NCBI GenBank assembly: GCA_947474435.1 | Contig: CANJII010000031.1 | Span: 1-36,814, forward strand | Source: Chitinophagaceae bacterium | Lineage (GTDB): Bacteria; Bacteroidota; Bacteroidia; Chitinophagales; UBA10324 | Length of the DNA: 36,814 nucleotides | Reading direction: 5' to 3' | In this document: positions 24,435 through 32,399 of the stretch, piece after piece | Numbering within the stretch: position 1 is the first letter of the stretch | Layout of the letters: every line of letters starts with the position of its first letter | Position numbers and translations under genes: made by a program | The notes under the pieces: model-generated | What the model saw: the letters and a program-made list of their open reading frames with translations, nothing else | The model's database searches: none | Told to the model about the DNA's origin: nothing

Positions 24435-24767
24435 TTAACAACATTTAGGATTATTCGAATTTGTTTTCTTGAAAAATTCATTGGAAGTTTTTTCAAAACG
24501 CTCAACGGTTTTCCAGTTAATGCAGTAACACGATTTTGCTCCGTCCACTGTTCCGGTAATTAATTCTGCTTTCAATAATTCTTTCAGGTGTTGCGATACA
24601 GTGGATTGGGCGAGCGGTAATACTTCCACTATCTCCCCGCAAATGCAGGTTTCTCTCTTTGCAATTTCCTTCAGTATGGCAACCCGTGCAGGATGACTGA
24701 TGGCATTGGCAAAATCAGCCAGTTCATTTTCTTTTTTACTGAACTCATCTTTCTTATGAATGGACAT
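24435..24767 (-). CDS. arsR: ArsR-type arsenic-responsive repressor
   Basis: ArsR/SmtB repressors bind DNA as dimers and release it when they bind arsenite or other thiophilic metalloids. The 110-residue protein has the winged-helix core H-P-A-R-V-A-I-L-K-E-I, then E-T-C-I-C-G-E-I-V (Cys41 and Cys43, the sensor position), P-L-A-Q-S-T-V-S-Q-H-L-K-E-L as the recognition helix, and C-Y-C (Cys80, Cys82). Two more cysteines close the protein (K-C-C). It is the first gene of the operon. Its promoter lies within a palindrome, consistent with autorepression. Confidence 0.93.
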   Translation of the reverse strand: MSIHKKDEFSKKENELADFANAISHPARVAILKEIAKRETCICGEIVEVLPLAQSTVSQHLKELLKAELITGTVDGAKSCYCINWKTVERFEKTSNEFFKKTNSNNPKCC

Positions 24768-24781
24768 TTGATTAATAGTTT

Positions 24782-24818
24782 ATCGCAAATATACGATTGA
24801 ATATTTTTATTTTCCAAA
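24782..24818 (-). promoter_or_regulatory. ars operon promoter with overlapping palindromic operator
   Basis: On the minus strand TTTG (complement of 24815-24818) is followed by a 21-nt spacer and an exact -7 box TATATTTG (complement of 24786-24793). The -7 box is exactly flanked by ATCG (24782-24785) and CGAT (24794-24797), giving ATCG-N8-CGAT. A dimeric repressor bound there would occlude the -7 box. The box ends 18 nt before the arsR ATG. Confidence 0.8.
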
Positions 24819-24893
24819 TACACCTTAAAATATTTTATTGCCGGTTGAATGATTTAATGACCAGACTGAAAAATTTTGTCCTGCATAAATTAT

Positions 24894-24901
24894 TAGTTTT
24901 G
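24894..24901 (+). promoter_or_regulatory. Candidate -7 box (TAGTTTTG) for the methyltransferase gene
   Basis: An exact TAnnTTTG match on the plus strand, about 145 bp before the methyltransferase start, with TTTG at 24875-24878 (15-nt spacer, shorter than usual). A small hairpin, TAACCA (24926-24931) with TGGTTA (24938-24943), follows in the presumed leader. No gene lies in 24768-25045. Confidence 0.35.
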
Positions 24902-25045
24902 TTTCTCAAACAAAAAATATTTCAATAACCAAGTTGGTGGTTAAAAGAAATTTTTATGCAGATAGAATGAATGAAAAATTTAATTGTTTTATTGCATTCA
25001 TAAATTGTGTTGAGGCTGATAGAATTCAATAATTAAAAAGGTAAA

Positions 25046-25696
25046 ATGAACTACGAACGAATTTATCAATACCGGTTTCAGGGAGTTGACCAGCAGAAAA
25101 AGAAAATTGTGTGGACTGAAATATCAAAATTTATTTTTAAAAAATTAGCACAGCCTGCAAAAATACTGGAGCCTGCTGCAGGGTTATGTGAATTCATTAA
25201 TCTGGTTCCGGCAAAAGAAAAATGGGCGATTGATTTAAACGAAGAGTTCATAAAAAAATGGGCGAACCCCGATGTTAAAATTCTGATCGGCGATGTATTC
25301 AATATCGATTTACCTGAAAATTATTTTGATGGAATATTTATTTCTAATTTTTTAGAACACCTGCACTCGCAGGAAGAAGTTGCGGATTTGCTGGAGAAAC
25401 TATTTAAGTCACTGCGAAAAGAAGGAAAGATTGCAGTAATGGGTCCCAACTTTAAATATGTGTATAAACAATATTTTGATTTTGCCGACCACACAGTTAT
25501 ACTTTCTGAATTGGGATTGGCAGAACATTTATACGGAGCCGGATTTACTGTAAATGAAATTCATCCGAAGTTTTTACCGCTTTCATTCAGAGGCGGGTTA
25601 CCGGTAAATAGATTTTTAGTCCGCTTGTATTTATCTATTCCGTTCGCCTGGAAATTTATGGGAAAGCAATTTTTGGTGGTTGCCACAAAAGATTAA
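25046..25696 (+). CDS. Class I SAM-dependent methyltransferase
   Basis: This 216-residue cytoplasmic protein has a Rossmann-type SAM fold: motif I as I-L-E-P-A-A-G-L-C-E-F, an acidic ribose-binding end in A-I-D-L-N-E-E-F, G-D-V-F-N-I-D-L-P, and F-D-G-I-F-I-S-N-F-L-E-H-L in the motif IV region. The C-terminal half is basic and contains K-Y-V-Y-K-Q-Y-F-D-F-A-D-H-T. Methyltransferases of this kind often sit in polysaccharide or lipid-modification loci. Here the next gene is a membrane glycosyltransferase, which makes a cell-surface role likely but unproven. Substrate unknown. Confidence 0.8.
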   Translation: MNYERIYQYRFQGVDQQKKKIVWTEISKFIFKKLAQPAKILEPAAGLCEFINLVPAKEKWAIDLNEEFIKKWANPDVKILIGDVFNIDLPENYFDGIFISNFLEHLHSQEEVADLLEKLFKSLRKEGKIAVMGPNFKYVYKQYFDFADHTVILSELGLAEHLYGAGFTVNEIHPKFLPLSFRGGLPVNRFLVRLYLSIPFAWKFMGKQFLVVATKD

Positions 25697-25749
25697 AACA
25701 AGATACAAATATTGATCAGCGTGAAAAAGGAAAATAAAATTGATTGAAC

Positions 25750-25764
25750 TGAAATCAGATTTCA
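25750..25764. promoter_or_regulatory. 15-bp palindrome between methyltransferase and glycosyltransferase genes
   Basis: TGAAATC-A-GATTTCA (25750-25764) is a perfect inverted repeat with a one-base centre, 24 bp before the glycosyltransferase ATG. It could be an operator or chance in AT-rich DNA. Confidence 0.3.
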
Positions 25765-25788
25765 AATAATTAAAATTGAAAAAAAATT

Positions 25789-27216
25789 ATGGTCAGGAAT
25801 ACAATCATTAATTTATTGGAAGGAAAAAAAACATACTGGTCATTACTGCTTTTGAATTTTATTGTTGGCCTTCTAATTTTTATTTTAACCGGAAAAACAC
25901 TTGGAGGCGATTATGAAACATATAACAGTTTGGCAGATGGATTATTAACCGGAAATTATTCCATGTATCATTTTTTGCCTCAATATTTTCCAGATACATT
26001 TCGAAATCCCGGGTATCCGGTTTTTCTTGCCTTCTTTAAACTGTTTTCTTCGTCGTTATTGTTAATTCAAGTTGCACAATTACTCTTATACTTTGCAACC
26101 ATATTTCTGATTCTGAATATCATTGACCATTATTTTGAAAAAAGGTTGGTCATCAAAAATATTTTTCTGCTTTTGCTGTCAGGCAGTATTTACATTGCTA
26201 TTTATACACCAAGTATTGCCCCTGAAATATTAATGTGTTTCATGATGACATTATCCTTTTGGATTGACATAAAACTATCGGATAAAAAATACTTTAAATA
26301 CTTGCTGCTTGGTCTGTTGTATGGTTTCATATTTCAAGTGCGTCCTGTTTTTCTTTTTTTTCCGTTACTTAAATTCATACTTGACTGGATTGTTCTTAAA
26401 AAAGAGTTTTTGTTAAGAAAAAATTCAATCATACTGGTAATTTATGTTTTAACCATGATTCCTTATGGGTTATGGAATTATAACAACCATGGAGTTTTTA
26501 GTATTACCTCATTACGAGGCGGGGCTGAAGTTTTGAATGCCGGTTATTGGGCTCAAAAAATTCCAGGTTATAAAGAAGACCGGTCTTTTGCAAATACATT
26601 TTTTGAAGAGCCAATTTTATTTATCAATCGAGCCGACAAAGAAAAAAACATAGAACTATACAATAAGGAATGGGATTTTATTGATTCAAGCTGCGCCCGA
26701 TTTTTGACCCTCAATGATTCTTTTCAAATAAATTTATGGCACACCGGTCAATATCATTTTCCTGCAACTCTTAGCGGAAGATATACAATGGAGAGAGAGC
26801 GCTTAATAAAAGCAGCGACAATAAATGATATGATGCATGATAAAATGTATGTAATAAAATCAAAGCTTTACTCAGCCGTCAGACTCTGGGTTACAGGAGT
26901 GCAAATTGAAAACTTCAGAAAAGCTACCCTATCCGGTAAATTTATTCTCTTAATACCAATGCTGTTGACCGGAACAATTTTTTTGCTTTCTGTTTTATTT
27001 ATTCCCATTGCATTTATTAAATATAAATTCCTGTTCACTAAACTATATTCCATTTTGATTCTGATTATTTATTACGGATTAATTCATGTTCCATTTGTTA
27101 TTCAATCGAGATATACCATACCGGTTCGTATGTTATTGCTACTTGTTTTAGCTGTTAGTATTTATCATTTATTTCTGAAAGAAAAATCCGGCAAAAGTGA
27201 AATTCAAAAAAGTTAA
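25789..27216 (+). CDS. Multi-spanning membrane protein, GT-C-like glycosyltransferase
   Basis: This 475-residue protein has about ten hydrophobic segments. After the first transmembrane segment comes G-G-D-Y-E-T-Y-N-S-L-A-D-G-L-L-T-G-N-Y, a loop with the acidic residue and layout of GT-C (ArnT/PMT, GT39/GT83-like) transferases. The long loop near residues 240-370 holds G-G-A-E-V-L-N-A-G-Y-W and other soluble-domain sequence. These enzymes use lipid-linked sugars and act at the periplasmic face of the inner membrane. It follows the methyltransferase by 92 bp. The acceptor is unknown, and a non-catalytic relative cannot be ruled out. Confidence 0.65.
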   Translation: MVRNTIINLLEGKKTYWSLLLLNFIVGLLIFILTGKTLGGDYETYNSLADGLLTGNYSMYHFLPQYFPDTFRNPGYPVFLAFFKLFSSSLLLIQVAQLLLYFATIFLILNIIDHYFEKRLVIKNIFLLLLSGSIYIAIYTPSIAPEILMCFMMTLSFWIDIKLSDKKYFKYLLLGLLYGFIFQVRPVFLFFPLLKFILDWIVLKKEFLLRKNSIILVIYVLTMIPYGLWNYNNHGVFSITSLRGGAEVLNAGYWAQKIPGYKEDRSFANTFFEEPILFINRADKEKNIELYNKEWDFIDSSCARFLTLNDSFQINLWHTGQYHFPATLSGRYTMERERLIKAATINDMMHDKMYVIKSKLYSAVRLWVTGVQIENFRKATLSGKFILLIPMLLTGTIFLLSVLFIPIAFIKYKFLFTKLYSILILIIYYGLIHVPFVIQSRYTIPVRMLLLLVLAVSIYHLFLKEKSGKSEIQKS

Positions 27217-27296
27217 TTACTTGTTAATAAAAATTTACCGGTATAAGTTGGGAAAGGGTGATTGAATTAAGATTTTTACCATTCAATAATTATTAA

Positions 27297-27866
27297 ATGT
27301 TAGAACAACTGAAATCGCATATTGAAGCATTGGTTTTTTCGGCTGACCAGCCTATCACCATTGACGAAATTCAAACAACACTTTCGAAACTCGCCGGAGT
27401 TGAAGTTAGCAAATTTGAAATTGAAAATCACTTGATTGATCTGGTGAAAAAATTTGAAGGTGATGATTATGCATTTCAGGTTATAAATCTAGCAAGCGGA
27501 TATCAGTTCTTTACCAAGAATGAATATGCAACAACTGTTGCTGAAATGTTAAAGAGCAAACTGAACAAACGACTCAGCACAAATCAATTGGAAGTTCTTT
27601 CAATCATTGCATATAAGCAACCGATTTCAAAACCTGAAATAGAATCAATTCGCGGTGTGAATTGCGATTACTCTATTCAGAAATTATTGGAAAAAGATTT
27701 AATCGTTATCAGTGGCAGAGCTGCTCAGGTTGGCAAACCAATTTTATATAAAGTCAGCAGTTTCTTTATGAATTATTTTGGAATTAATTCTCCATCGGAA
27801 TTACCAAAACTTAAAGACATTGAACAGCCCGAGGAAAATACTATCGGAGTAATATCAGAAAACTAA
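27297..27866 (+). CDS. scpB: Segregation and condensation protein B
   Basis: ScpB, with ScpA and SMC, forms the bacterial condensin that compacts and segregates chromosomes. The 189-residue protein has two winged-helix domains: H-I-E-A-L-V-F-S-A-D-Q-P-I-T near the start, L-S-T-N-Q-L-E-V-L-S-I-I-A-Y-K-Q-P-I-S-K-P-E-I-E-S-I-R-G-V in the second, and I-S-G-R-A-A-Q-V-G-K-P-I-L-Y. Size is normal. scpA is not in this window. The start ATG at 27297 has no Shine-Dalgarno, as is usual in this phylum. Confidence 0.93.
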   Translation: MLEQLKSHIEALVFSADQPITIDEIQTTLSKLAGVEVSKFEIENHLIDLVKKFEGDDYAFQVINLASGYQFFTKNEYATTVAEMLKSKLNKRLSTNQLEVLSIIAYKQPISKPEIESIRGVNCDYSIQKLLEKDLIVISGRAAQVGKPILYKVSSFFMNYFGINSPSELPKLKDIEQPEENTIGVISEN

Positions 27867-27887
27867 AAGTTCATCGTTTTTATTTCC

Positions 27888-28628
27888 ATGAAAAATTACA
27901 TCAACTCCATCATCATTGGTGCTTGCATTGTCATCACCGCAGTTTTACTTTCAGGTGCATGGGTAAAATCGCATTTGAATGATTCGAACAAATCAACCAT
28001 TCGCGTAACAGGCAAAGCCGATCGGAATTTTACAAGCGACCTGATTGTATGGAGTGGTTCGTACACTAAAAAATCAGATAATCTTTCTGATGCTTATCAA
28101 TTGGTAAAAAAAGACCAGGATGTAGTGAATGCTTACCTGCAGGAAAAAGGATTGAAAAAAGAAGAGATAAAATTTTCGTCAATTACGATTGACAAAAAAT
28201 TTGAAAGCATTTATAACGACAAAGGATATGTGGTGCAAACTGTTTTTAAAGGATATGAATTAACACAAAATGTTTCTATCGAATCAAAAGAAGTGGACAA
28301 GGTGGAACAAATTTCACGCGAGATAACTGAGTTGATTAATCAGGGTGTTGAATTTTACAGCAGCGAACCTTCTTATTTCTCCACCAAACTTTCTGATATT
28401 AAAATTGAATTACTGAAAGCCGCCACTGAAGATGCACGGAAGCGCGCCGAAACAATTACGCAAAGTGCAGGAAGCGGATTATCCAGTCTTGTGCAATCGT
28501 ACATGGGAGTTTTTCAAATCACCGCACAGAATTCAAATGAAGATTATGAATATGGTGGAAGTTATAACACCACTTCAAAAGAGAAAACAATTTCAATTAC
28601 AGTTACGCTTGAATACGATTTAAAATAG
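27888..28628 (+). CDS. SIMPL-domain (DUF541) periplasmic protein
   Basis: This 246-residue protein has an N-terminal membrane anchor or uncleaved signal (about residues 5-27) and a SIMPL/DUF541 domain: I-R-V-T-G-K-A-D-R-N-F-T-S-D near the start, L-Q-E-K-G-L-K-K-E-E-I-K-F-S-S-I, Y-E-L-T-Q-N-V-S-I, and D-A-R-K-R-A-E-T-I-T-Q-S-A-G in the C-terminal helix. The family makes oligomeric beta/alpha assemblies at the envelope, some linked to stress resistance. The exact role here is unknown. It follows scpB by 21 bp and is probably cotranscribed. Confidence 0.85.
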   Translation: MKNYINSIIIGACIVITAVLLSGAWVKSHLNDSNKSTIRVTGKADRNFTSDLIVWSGSYTKKSDNLSDAYQLVKKDQDVVNAYLQEKGLKKEEIKFSSITIDKKFESIYNDKGYVVQTVFKGYELTQNVSIESKEVDKVEQISREITELINQGVEFYSSEPSYFSTKLSDIKIELLKAATEDARKRAETITQSAGSGLSSLVQSYMGVFQITAQNSNEDYEYGGSYNTTSKEKTISITVTLEYDLK

Positions 28629-28634
28629 TTACGG

Positions 28635-28691
28635 GTTTCGGGTTTGGAGTTATTGTTGCGAGTTAATTGTTAGCATCAAACAACCCGAAAC
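28635..28691. repeat. Inverted repeat between convergent SIMPL and Nfu genes
   Basis: GTTTCGGGTT (28635-28644) pairs with AACCCGAAAC (28682-28691) over a 37-nt gap. Further CCCGAAAC and CTCGAAAC copies surround it. Position between convergent genes makes a weak bidirectional terminator possible, but there is no clear U-tract. Confidence 0.35.
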
Positions 28692-28723
28692 TAAAAAACT
28701 CGAAACTATTTTCTAACCGAGTT

Positions 28724-29323
28724 TTACTCCGCTTCAGCAACCACTTCAGTTACTTCAGGAACCATTCGCTTTAATAATCCTTCGATACCTGCTTTCAGTG
28801 TGATGGTTGATGATGGACAGCCACTGCAACTTCCCTGTAACAGTAACGAAACTTTTCCTTCGTTGTAAGATTTGAATTGAATAGCGCCGCCATCCATTTC
28901 CACTGCGGGTTTAATATAAGTTTCAAGCATCTCTTTAATCTTCGAAACGATTTCGGTATCAGAAGAAGCCACCTGATCATATTTTATTTCTGCACTTGGT
29001 GTTGGCTTAAATCCTTTTTCGAAAACCGGTTTTCCTTCATCAAAATATTGTTTAATGAAATCTTTGAGCGAAGTATTTATATCCATCCACTCGGTATTCA
29101 AATCTTTTGTAACAGTCACAAAATTATTCATGAAGAAAACTCCTTTCACAAACGGGAATGAAAATAATTCCATGGCAAGCGGAGAAACTTTTGCAGCTTC
29201 AATATCCTTGAACTCAATGTAATTATCGAGCACTAAAATTTTATCGGTTACAAATTTCATGGTCTCCGGATTTGGAGTCATTTCGGTATAAACACTTGTT
29301 GGTACCAGTTGCGATGTTTCCAT
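28724..29323 (-). CDS. NifU/Nfu-type iron-sulfur carrier protein
   Basis: Nfu proteins carry Fe-S clusters to target apoproteins. The 199-residue protein has an N-terminal Nfu_N domain (M-T-P-N-P-E-T-M-K-F, then S-P-L-A-M-E-L-F-S-F-P-F-V-K-G-V-F-F) and a C-terminal NifU domain with the cluster ligands in G-S-C-S-G-C-P-S-S. The acidic hinge between the domains (about residues 105-120) is normal. ATG at 29323 is supported by a -7 box 19 nt upstream. It is divergent from corA. Confidence 0.92.
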   Translation of the reverse strand: METSQLVPTSVYTEMTPNPETMKFVTDKILVLDNYIEFKDIEAAKVSPLAMELFSFPFVKGVFFMNNFVTVTKDLNTEWMDINTSLKDFIKQYFDEGKPVFEKGFKPTPSAEIKYDQVASSDTEIVSKIKEMLETYIKPAVEMDGGAIQFKSYNEGKVSLLLQGSCSGCPSSTITLKAGIEGLLKRMVPEVTEVVAEAE

Positions 29324-29342
29324 TCTTTAAATTTTGAAGTCA

Positions 29343-29350
29343 CAAAAATA
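29343..29350 (-). promoter_or_regulatory. -7 box (TATTTTTG) for the Nfu gene
   Basis: Exact TAnnTTTG match on the minus strand, ending 19 nt before the ATG. No clear -33 was found. The divergent corA leader has a looser candidate (TTACATTTTTG near 29390-29408). Confidence 0.5.
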
Positions 29351-29413
29351 GAACATCCATGCTGTTGATTAGATTCCTGCTTACATTAATTGTTTTCTTA
29401 CATTTTTGTTCAG

Positions 29414-30493
29414 ATGAAAAACATCACTAATAAAATTAAGGAGCCAAGTGTTGCAAGCAAATCAGGTTTGCCGCCTGGCAGGTTGGTTTACATTGGCAAA
29501 GAAACTACAGCTCCTGTTCGAATCACTGTTATTGATTATGATGCTGATAATTTTGCAGAGCGTGAGGTAAAAGATTTGAAAGAGTGTTTTGCTTTTAAAG
29601 AAACCGATACAGTTACCTGGATAAATATTGATGGCATTCATCACACCGATGTGATTGATAAAATAGGTGCCGGGTTTAATATTCATCCGTTGTTTCTGGA
29701 AGATATCGTGAACTCACAGCAGCGACCGAAAGTGGAAGAAGGCAAGAGATATAATTTCATTGTATTTAAAATGCTGGATTATAACGACGCAACAAAAAAT
29801 GTGGAAGTGGAACAACTTTCATTGATTGTCGGAAAAAATTACCTCATTTCGTTTCAGGAAAACATAGGCGATATTTTCGATACGGTTCGCAACCGTGTAC
29901 GCAATCCCGATTCGCGCATTCGCAAGTACGGAACCGATTACCTCGCTTATGCCTTGATGGATAAAGTGATTGACAATTATTTTGTAATCATGGAAAAAAT
30001 GGGAGAGCGTGTAGAGGAAATTGAAGACAATGCTTTTACCAAACAAGACACAAAATTTATCCGCGACATCAGTTACCTGCGTCGCGAATTGGTTCTGCTC
30101 CGAAAAACTATCTGGCCATTGCGGGAAGTGATAAATACACTGTTGCGCGGTGAGGTGAAAGAAATAAAACCTGAAACGCTTTTATTTTACCGCGATTTAT
30201 ATGATCACACTGTTCAAGTGATAGATTCAATTGAGTCGTATCGCGATTCGCTGGCAAGTGTGTTGGATGTAAATTTTTCAGTTCAGAGTTTTCGCATGAA
30301 CGATGTAATGAAAGTGCTTACCATCATCTCCACCATTTTTATTCCACTCACTTTTATTGTTGGCGTGTATGGAATGAACTTCGAAAATTTACCGGAATTA
30401 CACTGGAAGTATGGTTATCAGTTAATCATGCTGATAATGGCTGGAATTGCTGCCGGAATGATTTACTACTTCAAAAAGAAAAAATGGATGTAA
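29414..30493 (+). CDS. corA: CorA-type magnesium/cobalt transporter
   Basis: CorA is a pentameric inner-membrane channel for Mg2+ (and Co2+, Ni2+). The 359-residue protein has the large cytoplasmic alpha/beta domain (W-I-N-I-D-G-I-H-H-T-D-V, then H-P-L-F-L-E-D-I-V-N-S-Q-Q-R-P-K) and a coiled helix. Two C-terminal membrane helices follow, with the diagnostic Y-G-M-N-F-E-N-L-P-E-L motif between them and a basic end. ATG at 29414 is chosen; a TTG at 29390 would add eight residues and overlaps the probable promoter. Confidence 0.95.
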   Translation: MKNITNKIKEPSVASKSGLPPGRLVYIGKETTAPVRITVIDYDADNFAEREVKDLKECFAFKETDTVTWINIDGIHHTDVIDKIGAGFNIHPLFLEDIVNSQQRPKVEEGKRYNFIVFKMLDYNDATKNVEVEQLSLIVGKNYLISFQENIGDIFDTVRNRVRNPDSRIRKYGTDYLAYALMDKVIDNYFVIMEKMGERVEEIEDNAFTKQDTKFIRDISYLRRELVLLRKTIWPLREVINTLLRGEVKEIKPETLLFYRDLYDHTVQVIDSIESYRDSLASVLDVNFSVQSFRMNDVMKVLTIISTIFIPLTFIVGVYGMNFENLPELHWKYGYQLIMLIMAGIAAGMIYYFKKKKWM

Positions 30494-30554
30494 CAATAAT
30501 ATTCATTTTAAAAAATTTCCCTGAGTTAAATTGCTATCAGAAAATTTGAGGATA

Positions 30555-30767
30555 TTATTTCACCTCCTCATAGTCAACATATTCGCCGGCTTTATCCGAA
30601 GTATGTTTTTTTTCTATTTCTTTTTCTTTATGAACGATAATAATCCGTTCGGTTTTCTTTTCTGATTTGAATGATTTGAGCGAAAACAGATTAGGGAAAA
30701 TAAACCGCAAGGCAAGCACAATCAGTAGTAAATCAATAATCCGGGAGTCGAGAATACGGGCAATCAT
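30555..30767 (-). CDS. Small membrane protein, DUF4834-like
   Basis: This 70-residue protein has one hydrophobic segment (about residues 10-27, I-I-D-L-L-L-I-V-L-A-L-R-F-I-F). A basic, charged cytoplasmic part ends in G-E-Y-V-D-Y-E-E-V-K. The single helix plus a G-E-Y-(V/I)-D-Y-E-E terminus is the pattern I recall for the Bacteroidota DUF4834 family, which has no known function. It is shorter than most members. The assignment is tentative. It is convergent with corA. Confidence 0.55.
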   Translation of the reverse strand: MIARILDSRIIDLLLIVLALRFIFPNLFSLKSFKSEKKTERIIIVHKEKEIEKKHTSDKAGEYVDYEEVK

Positions 30768-30808
30768 CCGGCGAAATTAAGTTAGCAGTTTTAAATTTTA
30801 ACAAAAAA

Positions 30809-30838
30809 CAAAGCCATCCCTTTGCAGGAATGGCTTTG
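30809..30838 (-). terminator. Intrinsic terminator after the GxxExxY gene
   Basis: A 9-bp stem, CAAAGCCAT (30809-30817) with ATGGCTTTG (30830-30838), and a 12-nt loop that can pair further through CC/GG. On the minus strand a T-run follows, fitting termination after the gene ending at 30889. Confidence 0.8.
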
Positions 30839-30888
30839 AAAATTATTTGAATTACTGTTTTCTGATCACAGTAATTTATTTAGTTTCA

Positions 30889-31275
30889 TTATACTTCTTC
30901 TATTTCAATTTTCTCATTCATGCGAGTGCGAATCTGCATTTTCTGAGTTCCGAAATTGATGAGCATACCCATGTCTTTCTCCGATTTTTTTAACCCGTTG
31001 CTGAAATGAACCATGTGTGGTACTTCCAAACGAGGAAGTGCTTTCAGTTCAATCATAATGTTTTCAACAAAAAATTCCATGCGACTGGCACCAATCTGTG
31101 CGCCGTCAATCATTCTTGTTTTTGCTTCCTTGGTTGTGTAAACAACTTTAGCTGAAGCGAATTCTTTGATCATAGCTTCCTGATAATGTTTTTCAGGAAA
31201 GCCGGGACCCATGTTTTCATGCACGGTAGTAGCGCAAGCTGTAATCCTTTCTACGAGTTTCTCAAGGTCTGTCAT
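30889..31275 (-). CDS. GxxExxY protein
   Basis: This 128-residue protein matches the GxxExxY family (PD-(D/E)xK_3 type, function not established). It has G-P-G-F-P-E-K-H-Y-Q-E-A near residue 23, then an M-E-F-F-V-E-N-I-M-I-E-L-K-A-L segment at the position of the nuclease-like core, and M-G-M-L-I-N-F-G-T near the end. In typical members the core reads with an Asp at the first acidic position; here it is Glu, and the usual A-Q-L-x-N-Y stretch reads M-V-H-F-S-N. It has its own promoter and terminator, so it is transcribed alone, downstream of rlmN. Confidence 0.85.
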   Translation of the reverse strand: MTDLEKLVERITACATTVHENMGPGFPEKHYQEAMIKEFASAKVVYTTKEAKTRMIDGAQIGASRMEFFVENIMIELKALPRLEVPHMVHFSNGLKKSEKDMGMLINFGTQKMQIRTRMNEKIEIEEV

Positions 31276-31298
31276 AAGTGGATTTTTTTAGAGGGACA

Positions 31299-31306
31299 CA
31301 AAAGTA
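31299..31306 (-). promoter_or_regulatory. -7 box (TACTTTTG) for the GxxExxY gene
   Basis: Exact TAnnTTTG match on the minus strand in the 47-bp gap after rlmN, ending 23 nt before the ATG. No -33 TTTG at consensus spacing is visible. Confidence 0.5.
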
Positions 31307-31322
31307 AATCATTTTCCTTCAA

Positions 31323-32369
31323 CTATTTCTTATTCGCCAACTGACCGCATGCTGCATCGATATCACGCCCTCTGCTCCGACGAATGGTAGCATTTAGCCC
31401 ATAGCCTTCCAGAATGGCGGAGAATTTTTCCATTTTATCAAACGATAATCCTTTGTAGGCAACTCCCTGAACCTTGTTGTACTCTATCAAATTCACATGT
31501 ATCAACTGGAATTTTTTACAAAGCGTAACCAGGTTTTTTGCGTCTTGCAAAGAATCATTAATACCTTCAAACAACACATATTCAAATGAAATACGATTGC
31601 CTGTTTTCTCCCAGAAATATTGAAGAGCCTCTGTTAAACTTTCTAAATTATTTTCCTGATTGATTGGCATCAGGCGGCTGCGCTTCTGATCATCAGCGGC
31701 ATGTAACGAAAGAGCTAAACGGAATCGAACTTTATCGTCAGCCAGTTTTTTAATCATCTTCGAAATTCCGGCCGTACTTACAGTAATTCGTCGCGGAGAA
31801 ATGACTAAGCCATCTGGCGCGCTTATTCTATCAATGGCCTTTATCACATTACTGTAATTGAGTAACGGTTCGCCCATTCCCATGAAAACAATATTTGTAA
31901 GCCTGCGCTGGTGTTGTTCTTCTGCAATTTTATTTAATTGAACTACCTGGTCAAAAATTTCGTCGTGTGTTAAATTTCTTTCCCGATCCATTAATCCGGT
32001 TGCGCAAAAAGTACAGGTTAAACTGCAACCTACTTGTGATGAAACACAAGCAGTTACACGATCAATTGCCGGAATTAAAACACCTTCGATAAAAAAGTTA
32101 TCGGAAGTTTTAAAACGAACTTTCACCACGCCATCACTACTGCGCTGAATGGTATCAACAGTAATGGAATAGAGGTCGAAATTTTCTTTTAGTTTTTCGC
32201 GTAATTCTTTTGAAAGGTTGCTCATATCATCAATTGATGAGGCACCCTTTTGCCATATCCATTCCCAAACTTGTGTGGCACGAAATGGTTTTTCGTCCAG
32301 CTCCACGAACATATTTTTTATTTCGTCTAATGAGAGGTGGCGAAGATTTTTTTTGTCCTGTATTTTCAT
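31323..32369 (-). CDS. rlmN: Dual-specificity 23S rRNA/tRNA adenosine C2 methyltransferase
   Basis: RlmN is a radical SAM enzyme that methylates C2 of A2503 in 23S rRNA and of A37 in some tRNAs. The 348-residue protein has the cluster motif C-S-L-T-C-T-F-C (Cys115, 119, 122) and F-M-G-M-G-E-P-L-L-N. It also has I-T-V-S-T-A-G, L-A-L-S-L-H-A, and the C-terminal A-A-C-G-Q-L with the methyl-carrying Cys. Length is normal. The ATG at 32369 lies only 8 nt after the -7 box, so the transcript should be almost leaderless. Confidence 0.96.
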   Translation of the reverse strand: MKIQDKKNLRHLSLDEIKNMFVELDEKPFRATQVWEWIWQKGASSIDDMSNLSKELREKLKENFDLYSITVDTIQRSSDGVVKVRFKTSDNFFIEGVLIPAIDRVTACVSSQVGCSLTCTFCATGLMDRERNLTHDEIFDQVVQLNKIAEEQHQRRLTNIVFMGMGEPLLNYSNVIKAIDRISAPDGLVISPRRITVSTAGISKMIKKLADDKVRFRLALSLHAADDQKRSRLMPINQENNLESLTEALQYFWEKTGNRISFEYVLFEGINDSLQDAKNLVTLCKKFQLIHVNLIEYNKVQGVAYKGLSFDKMEKFSAILEGYGLNATIRRSRGRDIDAACGQLANKK

Positions 32370-32377
32370 TGCGGCGG

Positions 32378-32385
32378 CAAATGTA
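32378..32385 (-). promoter_or_regulatory. -7 box (TACATTTG) for rlmN
   Basis: Exact match on the minus strand, 8 nt before the rlmN ATG. The predicted transcript start is within a few bases of the start codon. Confidence 0.6.
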
Positions 32386-32399
32386 AGCCATCAGAAATA

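Noticed and set aside
21891-24767. Arsenic operon as a recently transferred island
   Set aside because: Codon and base use look like the neighbours, and no integrase, transposase or flanking direct repeat was seen. Transfer may be ancient, but nothing here shows it.
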